A DNA stretch of 64,000 nt from Nocardia asteroides (GTDB taxonomy: Bacteria; Actinomycetota; Actinomycetes; Mycobacteriales; Mycobacteriaceae): positions 930,001-994,000 of the forward strand of contig NZ_CP089214.1 of the NCBI RefSeq assembly GCF_021183625.1. The letters run 5' to 3'. Position 1 is the stretch's first letter. The number at the start of each line of letters is the position of its first letter. The notes under the pieces are model-generated. The model saw only the letters and a program-made list of their open reading frames with translations, ran no database searches and was not told the origin of the DNA. This document shows, in pieces, positions 43,263 through 52,224 of this stretch. The position numbers and the translations under genes were made by a program.

Positions 43263-44459
43263 TCAGCCCCGCAGCAGGGCGCGTAGCTCGGTGCGCGGGT
43301 CGGCGAGCCGATCCGGGTCCACGGCGGTGCCGCGCTCGATCAACCGTCGGGCGGCACGCACTGCGGTGGAGTCGTTGACTGCGACGGCCCCCGCGACCCG
43401 GCCGTCCACCAGGGCGAATACCGCGAACGCGGAGCTGTCGTAGCTGCCGCGCAGCACAGTGCGCTCCGCGCCGGTCATGCCGCCGATCGCCTCCACGTGC
43501 AGCCCGTGCCGGTCGGTCCAGAACCAGGGCGCGGGCTCGGCCGGGGGCACGGTGCCGAGCAGGGTGGCTGCGGCGACCGCGCCGTCGTGACGGGCGGCGT
43601 CCCAGTGCTCGGTCCGCGGCAGCAGGACACCGGCGCGCCGCACCCGGGCCGGATCGCCGACCGCGAGCACCGCCGGGTTCGAGGTGCGCCGTGCCGGATC
43701 GACCACGATACCGCGCTCGACCTCGATGCCTGCGTGCGCGGCGAGCGCGGTATCGGGCACCATGCCGATGCCGAGCACGACCAGATCGAAGCGCTGCGGT
43801 TCCGGTATCTCCACCTCGACCTCGTGGCCGGTCCGGCGGATCGCGCCGACGGCGGCGGTCACCGTGCGGATCCCGCGCGGGGCGTGCCGGTCGTGCAGCC
43901 AGCGGGCGACCTCGGTGCCGAGCGCGGCTGCCAGCGGCGGATCGGTCGGATCGGCCAGGACCACCTCGCACCCCAGATCGACGGCGGTGGAGGCGACCTC
44001 GGCACCGATCAGCCCGGCGCCCACCACCAGTACCCGTGCGCCGGGGCGCAGCGCCGTGCGCAGGCGTTCGGCGTCGTCGTCGGTGCGCAGTACGTGCACC
44101 CGGTCGCCGTCCAGCCCGGGGACGGGAGGCCGGGCTGCTGCGCCGCCGGTGGCGAGCACGACGTGCTCAGCAGGCAGTTCGGTGCCGTCGCCGAGTTCGA
44201 CCCGGCCGGTGCCCGGGTGCAGCGCGGTGGCGCGGGTGCCGGTGAACAGCCGGATCTTGCTGTCGTCGTACCACTCCGGTGGCCGCAGCGCGATATCGGC
44301 GACGGCCTTCGTACCGAGCAGGAACTCCTTGGACAGCGGCGGCCGATCGTAGGGCAGCGCGCCTGCCTCGACCAACGTGAGGTCGCCCTCATAACCGCCG
44401 GAGCGCAGCGCGGCCACCGTGCTCACCCCGGCGATGCCGCCGCCGATGACCACGATCAC
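43263..44459 (-). CDS. Ferredoxin reductase component of the dioxygenase
   Basis: A 398-aa FAD/NADH-dependent reductase of the BphA4/HcaD type. The FAD site is VIVVIGGGIAGVS at the start, followed by PYDRPPLSKEFLLG, a hallmark of this family. The NADH site is VLVVGAGLIGAEVAS near residue 150, and the second FAD motif is VLAVGDPARV. It passes electrons from NADH to the Rieske ferredoxin. It starts at GTG 44459, overlapping the ferredoxin stop by four bases (GTGA). Confidence 0.9.
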   Translation of the reverse strand: MIVVIGGGIAGVSTVAALRSGGYEGDLTLVEAGALPYDRPPLSKEFLLGTKAVADIALRPPEWYDDSKIRLFTGTRATALHPGTGRVELGDGTELPAEHVVLATGGAAARPPVPGLDGDRVHVLRTDDDAERLRTALRPGARVLVVGAGLIGAEVASTAVDLGCEVVLADPTDPPLAAALGTEVARWLHDRHAPRGIRTVTAAVGAIRRTGHEVEVEIPEPQRFDLVVLGIGMVPDTALAAHAGIEVERGIVVDPARRTSNPAVLAVGDPARVRRAGVLLPRTEHWDAARHDGAVAAATLLGTVPPAEPAPWFWTDRHGLHVEAIGGMTGAERTVLRGSYDSSAFAVFALVDGRVAGAVAVNDSTAVRAARRLIERGTAVDPDRLADPRTELRALLRG

Positions 44460-44794
44460 GGCGCCGATCCCGGGAACAGGAAGACCTCGCCGTCGCGGAC
44501 CTCGACCCGGTGCGGGCAGACGCCCTCGGTGGCGGGCATGGAATCCACCTCGCCGCTCTCGAGGCAGAACTTGCTGGAGTGCAACGGGCACTCCACGTAG
44601 CCGTCCTCCACCCAGCCCTCGGCCAGCGAGGCGACCTCGTGGGTGCAGGTGTCGTCGAGGGCGTAGACGCTGCCGTCGTCGTCGCGCAGCAGCGCGATGT
44701 TATCGGCGGTGCCGGTGAGGGCCTTGTCGACGGCGATACCCTCGCCGATCGGGATGTCGTCCAGCGCTGCGACCCGGATACCGCTCGCACTCAT
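44456..44794 (-). CDS. Rieske [2Fe-2S] ferredoxin of the dioxygenase
   Basis: A 112-aa Rieske ferredoxin. The cluster ligands are Cys50-x-His52 (CTH) and Cys69-x2-His72 (CPLH). The rest matches the HcaC/BphA3 type (RVEVRDGEVFLFP at the end). It carries single electrons from the reductase to the oxygenase. It is coupled by four-base overlaps to the alpha gene upstream (ATGA) and to the reductase gene downstream (GTGA). Confidence 0.92.
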   Translation of the reverse strand: MSASGIRVAALDDIPIGEGIAVDKALTGTADNIALLRDDDGSVYALDDTCTHEVASLAEGWVEDGYVECPLHSSKFCLESGEVDSMPATEGVCPHRVEVRDGEVFLFPGSAP

Positions 44795-46146
44795 CGCTTC
44801 TCCTGTTCGTGCCAGGCGGGGGTGTTCATCAGGTCGCGCCAGCGGCGGTAGTAGGAGCGGCCCGCGGCGTCGCTGTAGAGCTCGCTGGTGGTGCCGGGGT
44901 GGCGGCCGTCGTCGCGCTCGGAGCCGAGGCCCATCTGATAGTTGAGCGGTACCCGGTTGGTGATGAAGCCGTGCGAGATGGCCTGCACCTCACTCCAGTT
45001 CTCGCCGTCGTCCTGCTCGAAGATGCCGCTCGGTCCGAAGGTTCGCAGGTTGTAGAGGCGCTGCGCCTCCCGGACTTCCGGCGGCATGGACTTGTCGACC
45101 ACGGTCCAGGACCACACCTCCATCCGGTCCGGGCCCTTCGGGTGCCAGACCCGGATGGTGCCGATGACCGGCAGGTAGGAGAAGTTCGGGAAAACGGTCG
45201 CGTGGCCGTCGGTCAGCGGGCCCTCCACGCGGGCGTCGCCGAGGCGTTGGCGAAGCGCGGCATAGTCGGTCCACTCGTGCACGGTCTGGGCGTTGAACCG
45301 GTTGCGCGGGTGCACCGGGAATCCGGCGCCGTGGCCGTTCGAGTCCAGGAACTGTCGACCGGTGCGGTGCACGATCTCGGTGCGCGGCTTCTTGTCCTTG
45401 GACAGCACTGTGAGCGCCGAGGCGTGGCTCATGTTGACGTGGTACCAGTCGGTGGCGAACTGCTCGGCGGCCAGCTTCCAGTTGCCCTCCAGCTCCCACT
45501 TGTGCACCCCGCCGAGCACCACGGTGCCGTCCGGGTCGCGGTCCAGCATCGCGTCCATGTACCAGGTCATATCGCCGAGATAGTCGATGAGCGGGTCAGG
45601 TCGGGGGTTCCAGGTGCCGAAGATCAGGCCGCGGTAGGTCGCGATGTTCGGCACCTCGACCAGCCCCCAGTCGGCAGTATCGAAATCGTCGGGGTAGCCG
45701 TCCTGGTTCGGGATGGAGACGAGTTTGCCGTCCAGGTCATAGGCCCAGCCGTGGTAGGTGCAGGTGAAGTTGCGGGTGGCTCCGACATCGGCGCGGCACA
45801 CCCGGGCCCCGCGGTGGCGGCAGGAGTTCAGGTAGGCCCGGATCCGCTTGTTCCGGTCCAGGGTGACGATCACCGGATCTTCGCCCATGTAGGTGGTGAA
45901 GAAGTCGCCCGGCTTGTGGAACTGGTCGGCGTGGGCCAGGAACAGCCAGCTCGGGGCAAATACCCGGCGCAGCTCCTGCTGATACAGCTGAGTGTCGGTG
46001 AAGATCGCCCGATCCAGCAGGCCACCCTCGGCATCGACGAGTCCGGAGACGTCGATGTCGCGAGTGAGCGCCGCCGGGCGCCGCAGCGCCCCGCACGGGG
46101 CGGCCGTCGCGCTCTCCGACCGCGCGGGTTCGATGGTGGAGGTCAT
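44791..46146 (-). CDS. Rieske dioxygenase alpha subunit
   Basis: A 451-aa catalytic subunit of an aromatic ring-hydroxylating dioxygenase. The Rieske cluster is Cys109-x-His111 with 17 residues to Cys129-x2-His132 (CRHRGARVC, CTYHGWAY). The mononuclear iron ligands are in DWYHVNMSHAS (His236 and His241; the Asp near the C-terminus is not placed). Combined with dihydrodiol dehydrogenase, MhpB, MhpC and MhpD homologues, the likely substrate is a phenylpropionate- or cinnamate-like acid (inference). I chose ATG 46146; the ribosome site is poor. It heads an eight-gene operon reading left. Confidence 0.9.
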   Translation of the reverse strand: MTSTIEPARSESATAAPCGALRRPAALTRDIDVSGLVDAEGGLLDRAIFTDTQLYQQELRRVFAPSWLFLAHADQFHKPGDFFTTYMGEDPVIVTLDRNKRIRAYLNSCRHRGARVCRADVGATRNFTCTYHGWAYDLDGKLVSIPNQDGYPDDFDTADWGLVEVPNIATYRGLIFGTWNPRPDPLIDYLGDMTWYMDAMLDRDPDGTVVLGGVHKWELEGNWKLAAEQFATDWYHVNMSHASALTVLSKDKKPRTEIVHRTGRQFLDSNGHGAGFPVHPRNRFNAQTVHEWTDYAALRQRLGDARVEGPLTDGHATVFPNFSYLPVIGTIRVWHPKGPDRMEVWSWTVVDKSMPPEVREAQRLYNLRTFGPSGIFEQDDGENWSEVQAISHGFITNRVPLNYQMGLGSERDDGRHPGTTSELYSDAAGRSYYRRWRDLMNTPAWHEQEKR

Positions 46147-46188
46147 GAGATCCAGGCAACCGCGCCGCGCCGCCGGCCTCCACCGATC

Positions 46189-46207
46189 GTTCCGCACGGC
46201 GGCACGC
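46189..46207 (-). promoter_or_regulatory. Operator of the divergent catabolic promoters
   Basis: On the minus strand this reads GCGTGCCGC-CGT-GCGGAAC, close to an inverted repeat (GTTCCGC/GCGGAAC with one mismatch). It lies in the 100-bp spacer between the dioxygenase alpha gene and the divergent dehydrogenase gene. The same element occurs twice at 52225-52243 and 52276-52294, in the spacer of the decayed second copy, in the same orientation relative to its alpha-gene remnant. The IclR or XRE-cupin protein at 52.8-54.3 kb is the likely binder. Confidence 0.6.
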
Positions 46208-46246
46208 ACGGTGGATCAGCCGGGGTGGAAGGGTGAGCGTGGAGTA

Positions 46247-47242
46247 ATGCTTGCTGCACGAGCCCTGCGCCAGAGCGCCACCGATCCGCTCTCGGGTCTG
46301 GAGTTGCACGATGTTCCGGTGCCCGAACCGCCGCCGGGCTGGGCGCTGGTGCGGGTGATGGCCTCCTCGCTGAACATGCACGACGTGTGGACGCTGCGCG
46401 GGGTCGGGCATCCGCCCGAGCGGCTGCCGATCACCCTGGGCTGCGACGCGGCCGGCTACGACGCCGACGGCAACCCGGTGATCGTGCACCCGGTGATCGC
46501 CGACCCGGACGCCGGCGGCGGCGACGAGACCCTCGACCCCGGCCGCGCGTTGATGTCCGAACAGCACGATGGCACCTTCGCCGAGTACCTGACCGTGCCC
46601 GCCCGCAACCTGGTGCCCAAACCCGGCTGGCTCTCCTTCGACGAGGCCGCCTGCCTGCCGGTCGCCTGGACCACCGCCTACCGGATGCTGTTCACCAAGG
46701 CCGGAATTCGCCCCGGTGACCGCGTGCTGGTGCAGGGTGCCGGCGGCGGCGTCGCCTCGGCGGCGATCAAGCTCGCCACCGCCGCGGGCGCGATCGTCTA
46801 CGCCACCAGCCGCAGCGCCGCCAAACGCGACGAGGCGCTGGCCTGGGGCGCCCGCGCGGCCCTTCCCACCGGAGAACGGCTGCCGCACAGGGTCGACGTG
46901 GTGATCGAGACAGTCGGCGAGGCCACCTGGCAGCACTCGCTCAGAGCACTTCGTCCCGGCGGCACCATCGTGGTGGCCGGGGCGACCAGCGGCCCGAACC
47001 CCAGCGCCGACCTCAACCGCATCTTCTACCTACAGCAGCGGGTACTCGGCTCCACCGGCTGCACCCGTGCCGAGCTGGTCGCCATGCTACGCATGATGGA
47101 GGCCACCGGCGTGCGGCCCGCCATCGATCGCGTGCTCCCGCTCACCGACATTCACAAGGGCCTGCAGCTCATGATCGACGGCAACCTGACCGGCAAGCTC
47201 GTCGTCCGCCCGCCCGCCCCGACCACGAGGAACGAGTCGTGA
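46247..47242 (+). CDS. Zinc-less MDR-family dehydrogenase/quinone oxidoreductase
   Basis: A 331-aa medium-chain reductase. It has an N-terminal GroES-like domain (HDVWTLRGVGHPPERLPITL, then GCDAAG) and a Rossmann domain (RVLVQGAGGGVASAAIKLA). It resembles crotonyl-CoA reductase/quinone oxidoreductase-type MDR proteins. Zinc-ligand cysteines are not evident. It is the first gene of the rightward operon and overlaps mhpB by four bases. Its role in ring degradation is not obvious; it could reduce a side-chain double bond. Its first 60 residues survive in the remnant at 51760-52184. Confidence 0.82.
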   Translation: MLAARALRQSATDPLSGLELHDVPVPEPPPGWALVRVMASSLNMHDVWTLRGVGHPPERLPITLGCDAAGYDADGNPVIVHPVIADPDAGGGDETLDPGRALMSEQHDGTFAEYLTVPARNLVPKPGWLSFDEAACLPVAWTTAYRMLFTKAGIRPGDRVLVQGAGGGVASAAIKLATAAGAIVYATSRSAAKRDEALAWGARAALPTGERLPHRVDVVIETVGEATWQHSLRALRPGGTIVVAGATSGPNPSADLNRIFYLQQRVLGSTGCTRAELVAMLRMMEATGVRPAIDRVLPLTDIHKGLQLMIDGNLTGKLVVRPPAPTTRNES

Positions 47243-48183
47243 CTTCCACTGCCGCCGCCGTCGGGCTTTCGCACTCTCCGCTGATCGGTCGCAACGACCC
47301 GGAGCCAGCGGTGCTGGCCCGCGTCGACGCCGCCCTCGCCGAGACCCGCGCCTTCATCGCTGACTTCGATCCCGAACTCGTCGTGCTCTACGCCCCCGAC
47401 CACTACAACGGCTTCTTCTACCGCGAAATGCCGCCGTTCTGCCTGGCCACCGCCGCGCACGCGGTCGGCGACTTCGGCTCCGCCGCAGGCGATCTCTCCG
47501 TCGACCACACCGCCGCCCACGCCATCGCCCAAGGCGTCCTCGACCGCGGGGTGGACCTGACCATCTCGGCCCGGATGACCGTGGACCACGGCTTCGCCCA
47601 GCCGCTCGAGCAGCTCTTCGGCGGCATCGACCAGGTCCCGGTGGTGCCGGTCTTCGTCAACGGCGTCGCCACCCCGCTCGGCCCCTTGCACCGGATCCGC
47701 GCGCTGGGAACAGCCATCGGCCGAGCCGCCGCCGATCTGGACAAACGGGTACTGCACCTGGCCTCCGGCGGGCTCTCCCACGACCCGCCGGTACCCGTGC
47801 TCGCCGGCGCCCCGCCTCGGGTCGCCGAAGCGCTGATCGAGGGCCATCCGCCCACCCTCCAGCAACGCGCCCGCGGTGAGGAGCGTGTGGTGCAGGCCGG
47901 CCGCGACTACGTAGCCGGCACCAGCGCGATCCTGCCGATCAATCCCGACTGGGACAACGAAGTGCTGGACCTGCTCGCCGCCGGTGACCTGTCGGCCTTC
48001 GACGACTGGACCGTGGAGGCGATGAGCCGGCGCGGCGGCGGTTCCGCGCACGAGGTGCGCACCTGGGTCGCGGCCTTCGCCGCGCTCGCCGCGAACGGCG
48101 GCTATCAGCTCAAAAGCCGCTTCTACGAGCCGATTCCGGCGTGGATCGCCGGCTACGCCGCGGTAACGGCGGTGTTGGCATGA
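47239..48183 (+). CDS. mhpB: 2,3-dihydroxyphenylpropionate 1,2-dioxygenase type, class III extradiol
   Basis: A 314-aa non-heme Fe(II) extradiol dioxygenase of the LigB/MhpB superfamily, about the length of E. coli MhpB. YAPDHYNGFFYREMPPFCLA is nearly diagnostic. His117 (VDHG) and His181 (GLSHDPP) match the acid-base histidines known in MhpB. It opens the catechol ring next to the hydroxyls. It starts at GTG 47239, coupled to the dehydrogenase (GTGA), and is followed by the mhpD homologue with another four-base overlap. Confidence 0.9.
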   Translation: MTSTAAAVGLSHSPLIGRNDPEPAVLARVDAALAETRAFIADFDPELVVLYAPDHYNGFFYREMPPFCLATAAHAVGDFGSAAGDLSVDHTAAHAIAQGVLDRGVDLTISARMTVDHGFAQPLEQLFGGIDQVPVVPVFVNGVATPLGPLHRIRALGTAIGRAAADLDKRVLHLASGGLSHDPPVPVLAGAPPRVAEALIEGHPPTLQQRARGEERVVQAGRDYVAGTSAILPINPDWDNEVLDLLAAGDLSAFDDWTVEAMSRRGGGSAHEVRTWVAAFAALAANGGYQLKSRFYEPIPAWIAGYAAVTAVLA

Positions 48184-48980
48184 CCAGCATCGACACCGCG
48201 GTGGTCGCCCACGCCGCCGACCGGCTCGAACAAGCCGCCCGCACCCGGATCGCGACCGCGCCGGTCCGCCACCTCATCGGGTCCGAGGACATCGAACTCG
48301 CCTACTCCGTGCAGGCCGAGCTGATCCGGCGCCGCGAAGCCGCGGGCGCGGTGGTCGTCGGCCGCAAGATCGGCTTGACCTCCCCGGCGGTCCAGCAGCA
48401 GCTCGGGGTCGACCAGCCCGACTTCGGGGTGCTGTTCGCCGACATGAACTACTCCGGTCCAGGTGTGATCCCGGCCGGAACCCTGCTGCAGCCGAAGGCC
48501 GAGGCCGAAATCGCCTTCGTCCTCGGCAGTGATCTTGCCGACGGCGAATTGGGTGAGGCGCAGATCCGGGCGGCGGTCGACTACGCGGTGGCCGCCCTCG
48601 AAATCGTCGACAGCCGCGTGGCCGACTGGGATATCACCATCACCGACACCGTGGCCGACAATGCCTCGAGCGGACTGTTCGTGCTCGCCGACCGACGGCT
48701 CACACTCGACGAATTCGAGCCCCGCGAGGTCGGAATGCGGCTCCACGTCGACGACATCGAGGTCGCACACGGCACCGGCACCGCCTGCCTGGGCGATCCA
48801 CTGCATGCGCTGGGCTGGCTGGCCCGCATCGCACGCCAGTTCGGGAACCCGCTGCGCGCCGGGCAGATCGTGCTCTCCGGAGCCCTCGGTCCGATGGTGT
48901 CCATTCTGCCCGGCACCCGGCTGCGCGCCGACATCGGCGCGCTCGGCACCGTCACGGCCGCCTTCGAGGAGCAGCAGTGA
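48180..48980 (+). CDS. mhpD: 2-keto-4-pentenoate hydratase
   Basis: A 266-aa hydratase of the MhpD/BphH group. The family phrases are [28 protein letters not shown], the metal-site region [11 protein letters not shown], and [27 protein letters not shown] (read in parts). It hydrates the dienoate released by the C-C hydrolase to 4-hydroxy-2-oxovalerate. ATG 48180 overlaps mhpB (ATGA), and its end overlaps the mhpF pseudogene start (GTGA). The enzymes that should follow are broken or missing. Confidence 0.9.
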   Translation: MTSIDTAVVAHAADRLEQAARTRIATAPVRHLIGSEDIELAYSVQAELIRRREAAGAVVVGRKIGLTSPAVQQQLGVDQPDFGVLFADMNYSGPGVIPAGTLLQPKAEAEIAFVLGSDLADGELGEAQIRAAVDYAVAALEIVDSRVADWDITITDTVADNASSGLFVLADRRLTLDEFEPREVGMRLHVDDIEVAHGTGTACLGDPLHALGWLARIARQFGNPLRAGQIVLSGALGPMVSILPGTRLRADIGALGTVTAAFEEQQ

Positions 48981-49563
48981 GCAAAACCAAGATCGCCATC
49001 ATCGGGTCGGGCAATATCGGCACCGACCTCATGATCAAGGTGCTGCGTACCTCCACCGAGCTCGAGATGGGCGCCATGGTCGGCATCGGTCCCGAATCCG
49101 ACGGGGCTGGCCCGCGCCGCCCGATTCGGGGTACCGGCCACCCACGAGAGCGTGAACGGGCTCATCGCGCTGCCCGGCTTCGATGAGATCGACCTGATCT
49201 TCGACGCCACCTCTGCCAGCGCGCACCTCGCCGATGCGGCCACCCTGGCCCCCTACAGCAAGACCCTCATCGATCTGCCCCCGCCGCCATCGGCCGTTCG
49301 TCGTGCCGCCGGTGAACCTCGACGAGCACCTCGACGCCGGGGGCCATTGACCTCAACATGGTCACCTGCGGTGGCCAGGCGACCATCCCGGTGGTCGCCG
49401 CGGTCGCGGCGGTGACCTCGGTGCGCTACGCCGAGATCGTGGCCTCGATCTCCTCGCGCTCGGCCGGGCCCGGCACCCGCGCCGACATCGACGAATTCAC
49501 CGAGACCACCGCACACGCCATCACCACCGCCGGGGGCGCAGAACGCGGCAAAGCCGTGATCAT
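48977..49563 (+). pseudogene. mhpF: Acetaldehyde dehydrogenase (acylating), mhpF, disrupted
   Basis: The start (GTG 48977) reads [20 protein letters not shown] and [14 protein letters not shown], then shifts frame. The other frames continue [50 protein letters not shown] and [20 protein letters not shown] with the catalytic Cys, to FTETTAHAI and GKAVIIL. At least three small indels are needed: an extra G near 49108, losses around 49280-49310, and an extra C near 49351. The last third is cut off at about 49563, where an IS5-type remnant begins. No 4-hydroxy-2-oxovalerate aldolase follows. The protein cannot be made. Confidence 0.9.
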
Positions 49564-49569
49564 CCTGTG

Positions 49570-50025
49570 TTGTCGCAGCGGCTGGTGCCGGACGGGTTGT
49601 GGGCGCTGGTCGATGAGCGGGCGGTGTTCACCGCCGTGGTGTTCGTGCTGACCAGCGGGTGCGCGTGACGGATGTTGCCACCCTCGTTCGGGGTCTCGGT
49701 TCCCACGGCGCATCGCCGGTTCACCGCGTGGACCGAGGCACGGGCTATCACCGGCTCAACCAGGAGATCGTCCGCTCGATCACCGACCGGTGCCGACCGA
49801 GGCGACCGCTGGACTCGACGCCCTTGCGAGCGATCCGGACCCCGATGCCGCGGTCGCGGACCCAGGCCCGGACCTCGGCGTGGTCGTAGGCCTTATCGGC
49901 GTGCAGCTTGCCCGGGCGCCGCCGACGCTACGACAGCAAGGCCGCGCACTTCCTGGGCTTCCTCGCCCTCGCCGCGGCGTCGACCGGGTACAAGAAGCTG
50001 ACGAGGGTCAACCAGTCCACATGAG
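49570..50025. mobile_element. Scrambled IS5-type transposase remnant
   Basis: Three pieces of one transposase are visible. Plus strand 49570 to about 49745 reads [20 protein letters not shown], then [19 protein letters not shown] and TAHRRFTAWTEAR. The next piece, about 49750-49918, is on the minus strand and reads GKLHADKAYDHAEVRAWVRD, then RGIGVRIARKGVESSGRLGR and HRSVIERTISWL. The plus strand resumes at about 49919 with RRRYDSKAAHFLGFLALAAA to a stop at 50025. The middle segment is thus inverted in place, and the DDE core is incomplete. I could not find terminal inverted repeats. It truncates mhpF. Confidence 0.8.
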
Positions 50026-50033
50026 ACACGGTC

Positions 50034-51686
50034 CTATGAGGGAAGCGCTATATGTGAGCCGCTGAGCACAATTGTCCGATGCGACGGTTTCATTCGCGTT
50101 GATGTTGCCGGGTCCTCGCGGGTACCCAGGTTGCGTTCCCAGCGAGGGAACGACCCGCCCGTTATCGTGATCCGTACACGATTTCCGGCGGAAAAACGAT
50201 GAGCGATCGGATCCATCTCGATTCGCACCACTTTCTCGATTCGATCGGGGTCCAGACGCACGAATCCATCACTGACGTTTCGGGAACGCCCCTTGCTGTC
50301 CACCTCGCTGATACGCACGAACAGGTCAGCGAACGGGTTATCCGACAGATGGTGAAGCTCTGCCACAGGGCTGCCGAATACTTTCATATCCGCCGGCAGT
50401 GGTGCGCCGGTAAATGTCACCACATCACTGCGCTCGCCTAGTTCGGTGTCGTCGCGGTAGCCTCCGTTCTTCAGTAGCCGCCCGCCGATCGTGGGAGTGG
50501 GAAATGCTGGGTCGTAGGTGAACGACGCCGTTGAACCCACCGGTGCCGGCTCATCGCCCAGGACTCCGCCCGGATGAAGATGTAGCGCAAACGGGGTGGT
50601 CGCCGGCGGCCAGACGTCGAGATCTACCCATTCGTCGGCTCCGGTCACCATGGCGCGGACCGGCTGGGTGCGCGGTCGTGGGGTTTCGCCGGTGAGGTGG
50701 GCGGAGAGCCAGTCGAGTGTCTCGTTCATCAAGGTGCTGGAACCCTTGCCGGCGAATTCGTAGTGATCCCAGGGTCCGACGGTGAGTGCGACCTCCACCC
50801 CCCGCTTGTTGAGACGTTCGTACTGATCGAGAGTCTGGTTCAGGAAAAGGTCCTGCCAACCGGTTTGCAGGAGCACGGGCACTTGTACGTGATCGAGACT
50901 CTTGTCCAAATTCATGGCTGTCCACTGCTCACTCGCCAGGTCGCGGTTGCTCACCCAATCGCGAAACCACGGTGCTCGATTTCCGCAGAGGCGATCGCCG
51001 GCCTCGGCAAGCGGCAGGTGCGGCATTGCCGATTCCCAGCGGCGCCGCTCGGTCAGCAGGCGATACTGGGTCTCGAGGAATCCGGACTCCTGATGCGCAA
51101 CCGTGTCGCTCCAGGCCAAGAACGCGTTCAGATTGAATGCTCCGCCTTCGTAGGCAGCGCGGCTGAAGTCGTGGGGGCCGACTTGAATGACCGCGCAGGT
51201 GAGTTCGGGCGGCGGGTCCATCAGCAGCGCCCACTGGGTGAAGCCGAGGTAGGACGGCCCTGCTGTGGCAAACCGACCGTCGAACCAGGGTTGTTTGCGC
51301 AGCCACGTCATGGTGTCTGCGGCGTCGTCGACTTCTCGCACCATGGGGTCGAGCATCGGGCCACCGGATCCGAAGGTACCTCGGCAGCGAGCGAGGACAA
51401 CCCGGTATCCCTGTCGGGCGTAGGGCGCTGCGAAGAGTGCGACCATGATGGCATTGGAGCCGTAGGGAGATCGGAGCAGGATCGTTCCGCGACTCGGTCC
51501 CACGGGCTCGAGGTAGTCGGCGAGAAGTTCGACCCCGTCACGTGTCGGAATCCGCAGATCGCGGGTCACCGTGTAGTCGCAGGATGGTCCTCGAACTGGG
51601 CTCCTGCGCGCGATGAGGGCGTCCGCGAACTTCTGACGACGACTCCGCGGCTGTCGGAGCGAAACGGTATCGTTACTGGGCGGCAT
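50034..51686 (-). CDS. CocE/NonD-family hydrolase
   Basis: A 550-aa serine hydrolase with an X-Pro dipeptidyl-peptidase (S15) alpha/beta domain. The nucleophile is Ser145 in GPSYLG, preceded by the RCRGTFGSGG oxyanion region, with the Asp/His part around GPWDHYE. A C-terminal jelly-roll domain follows (VFGSPVAELHHLSDNPFADL). The family includes cocaine esterase and the nonactin-type NonD. It is uninterrupted although it lies between two wrecked segments. GC is visibly lower here (31 of 60 bases at 50881-50940) than in the flanks, a sign of separate acquisition. The start is ATG 51686 with GGAG upstream. Confidence 0.87.
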   Translation of the reverse strand: MPPSNDTVSLRQPRSRRQKFADALIARRSPVRGPSCDYTVTRDLRIPTRDGVELLADYLEPVGPSRGTILLRSPYGSNAIMVALFAAPYARQGYRVVLARCRGTFGSGGPMLDPMVREVDDAADTMTWLRKQPWFDGRFATAGPSYLGFTQWALLMDPPPELTCAVIQVGPHDFSRAAYEGGAFNLNAFLAWSDTVAHQESGFLETQYRLLTERRRWESAMPHLPLAEAGDRLCGNRAPWFRDWVSNRDLASEQWTAMNLDKSLDHVQVPVLLQTGWQDLFLNQTLDQYERLNKRGVEVALTVGPWDHYEFAGKGSSTLMNETLDWLSAHLTGETPRPRTQPVRAMVTGADEWVDLDVWPPATTPFALHLHPGGVLGDEPAPVGSTASFTYDPAFPTPTIGGRLLKNGGYRDDTELGERSDVVTFTGAPLPADMKVFGSPVAELHHLSDNPFADLFVRISEVDSKGRSRNVSDGFVRLDPDRIEKVVRIEMDPIAHRFSAGNRVRITITGGSFPRWERNLGTREDPATSTRMKPSHRTIVLSGSHIALPS

Positions 51687-51759
51687 GGTGTGGAGCTCCC
51701 AATTGTCGTTATCGGGCGAAAACGTAGTGTTGCGTGGTGGGCAAATCAGTTCGGGTACC

Positions 51760-52184
51760 TCATCGCCGCTGCGCGGTCGTTACCGCGAATCCCGCGACCC
51801 AGGTTGGGATCGCCTCGTAGAAGCGGTGTTTCATGGTGTAGTCGCAGGTTGCGGCGAGTGCGGCGTAGGCGGCGATCCGAGTCCCGCACCTCGTGTGCCG
51901 AGCCGCCGCCTTCGCGGGCCATCCAGTCCACGGTCCAGTTGTCGAATTCGGCGAGTTCGCCGTTCTGCACCAGGTCCAGCAGTTGGTCGTCCCAGGATGA
52001 CAGGCAACCGCTCCGGTGGATGACCGACGCCGCGCAGTGTCCACGGGTCGTGCATGTTCAGTGCACTCGCCACCACCCGCACCAGCGTCCTGCCCGGACT
52101 CGGGCACCGGGACGGGACCTCGGGTACCACCAGACCCGACAGCGGATCGGTGGCGCTCTGGGAAATGGCCTGTGCTGCAGACAT
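51760..52184 (-). pseudogene. Fused remnant of MDR dehydrogenase and MhpB (second cluster copy)
   Basis: From 52184 the minus strand reads SATDPLSGLVVPEVPSR and LNMHDPWTLRGVGHPPERLP. This is a diverged copy of the first 60 residues of the dehydrogenase at 46247 (LNMHDVWTLRGVGHPPERLP). After about 51990 it becomes the C-terminus of an MhpB-like protein: FDNWTVDWMAREGGGSAHEV, a frameshift, then HRFYEAIPTWVAGFAVTTA. The intact pair has the same order, so one internal deletion removed the rest of both genes. Divergence from the intact copy shows this is not a recent duplication. Confidence 0.85.
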
Positions 52185-52224
52185 GAGATCACACTCGCGC
52201 CTCCGGGCAGCGGCGCCCTAGCCC

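Noticed and set aside
49150..49415. A separate small gene at this position
   Set aside because: It is one of the shifted frames of the mhpF pseudogene ([20 protein letters not shown] belongs to acetaldehyde dehydrogenase).
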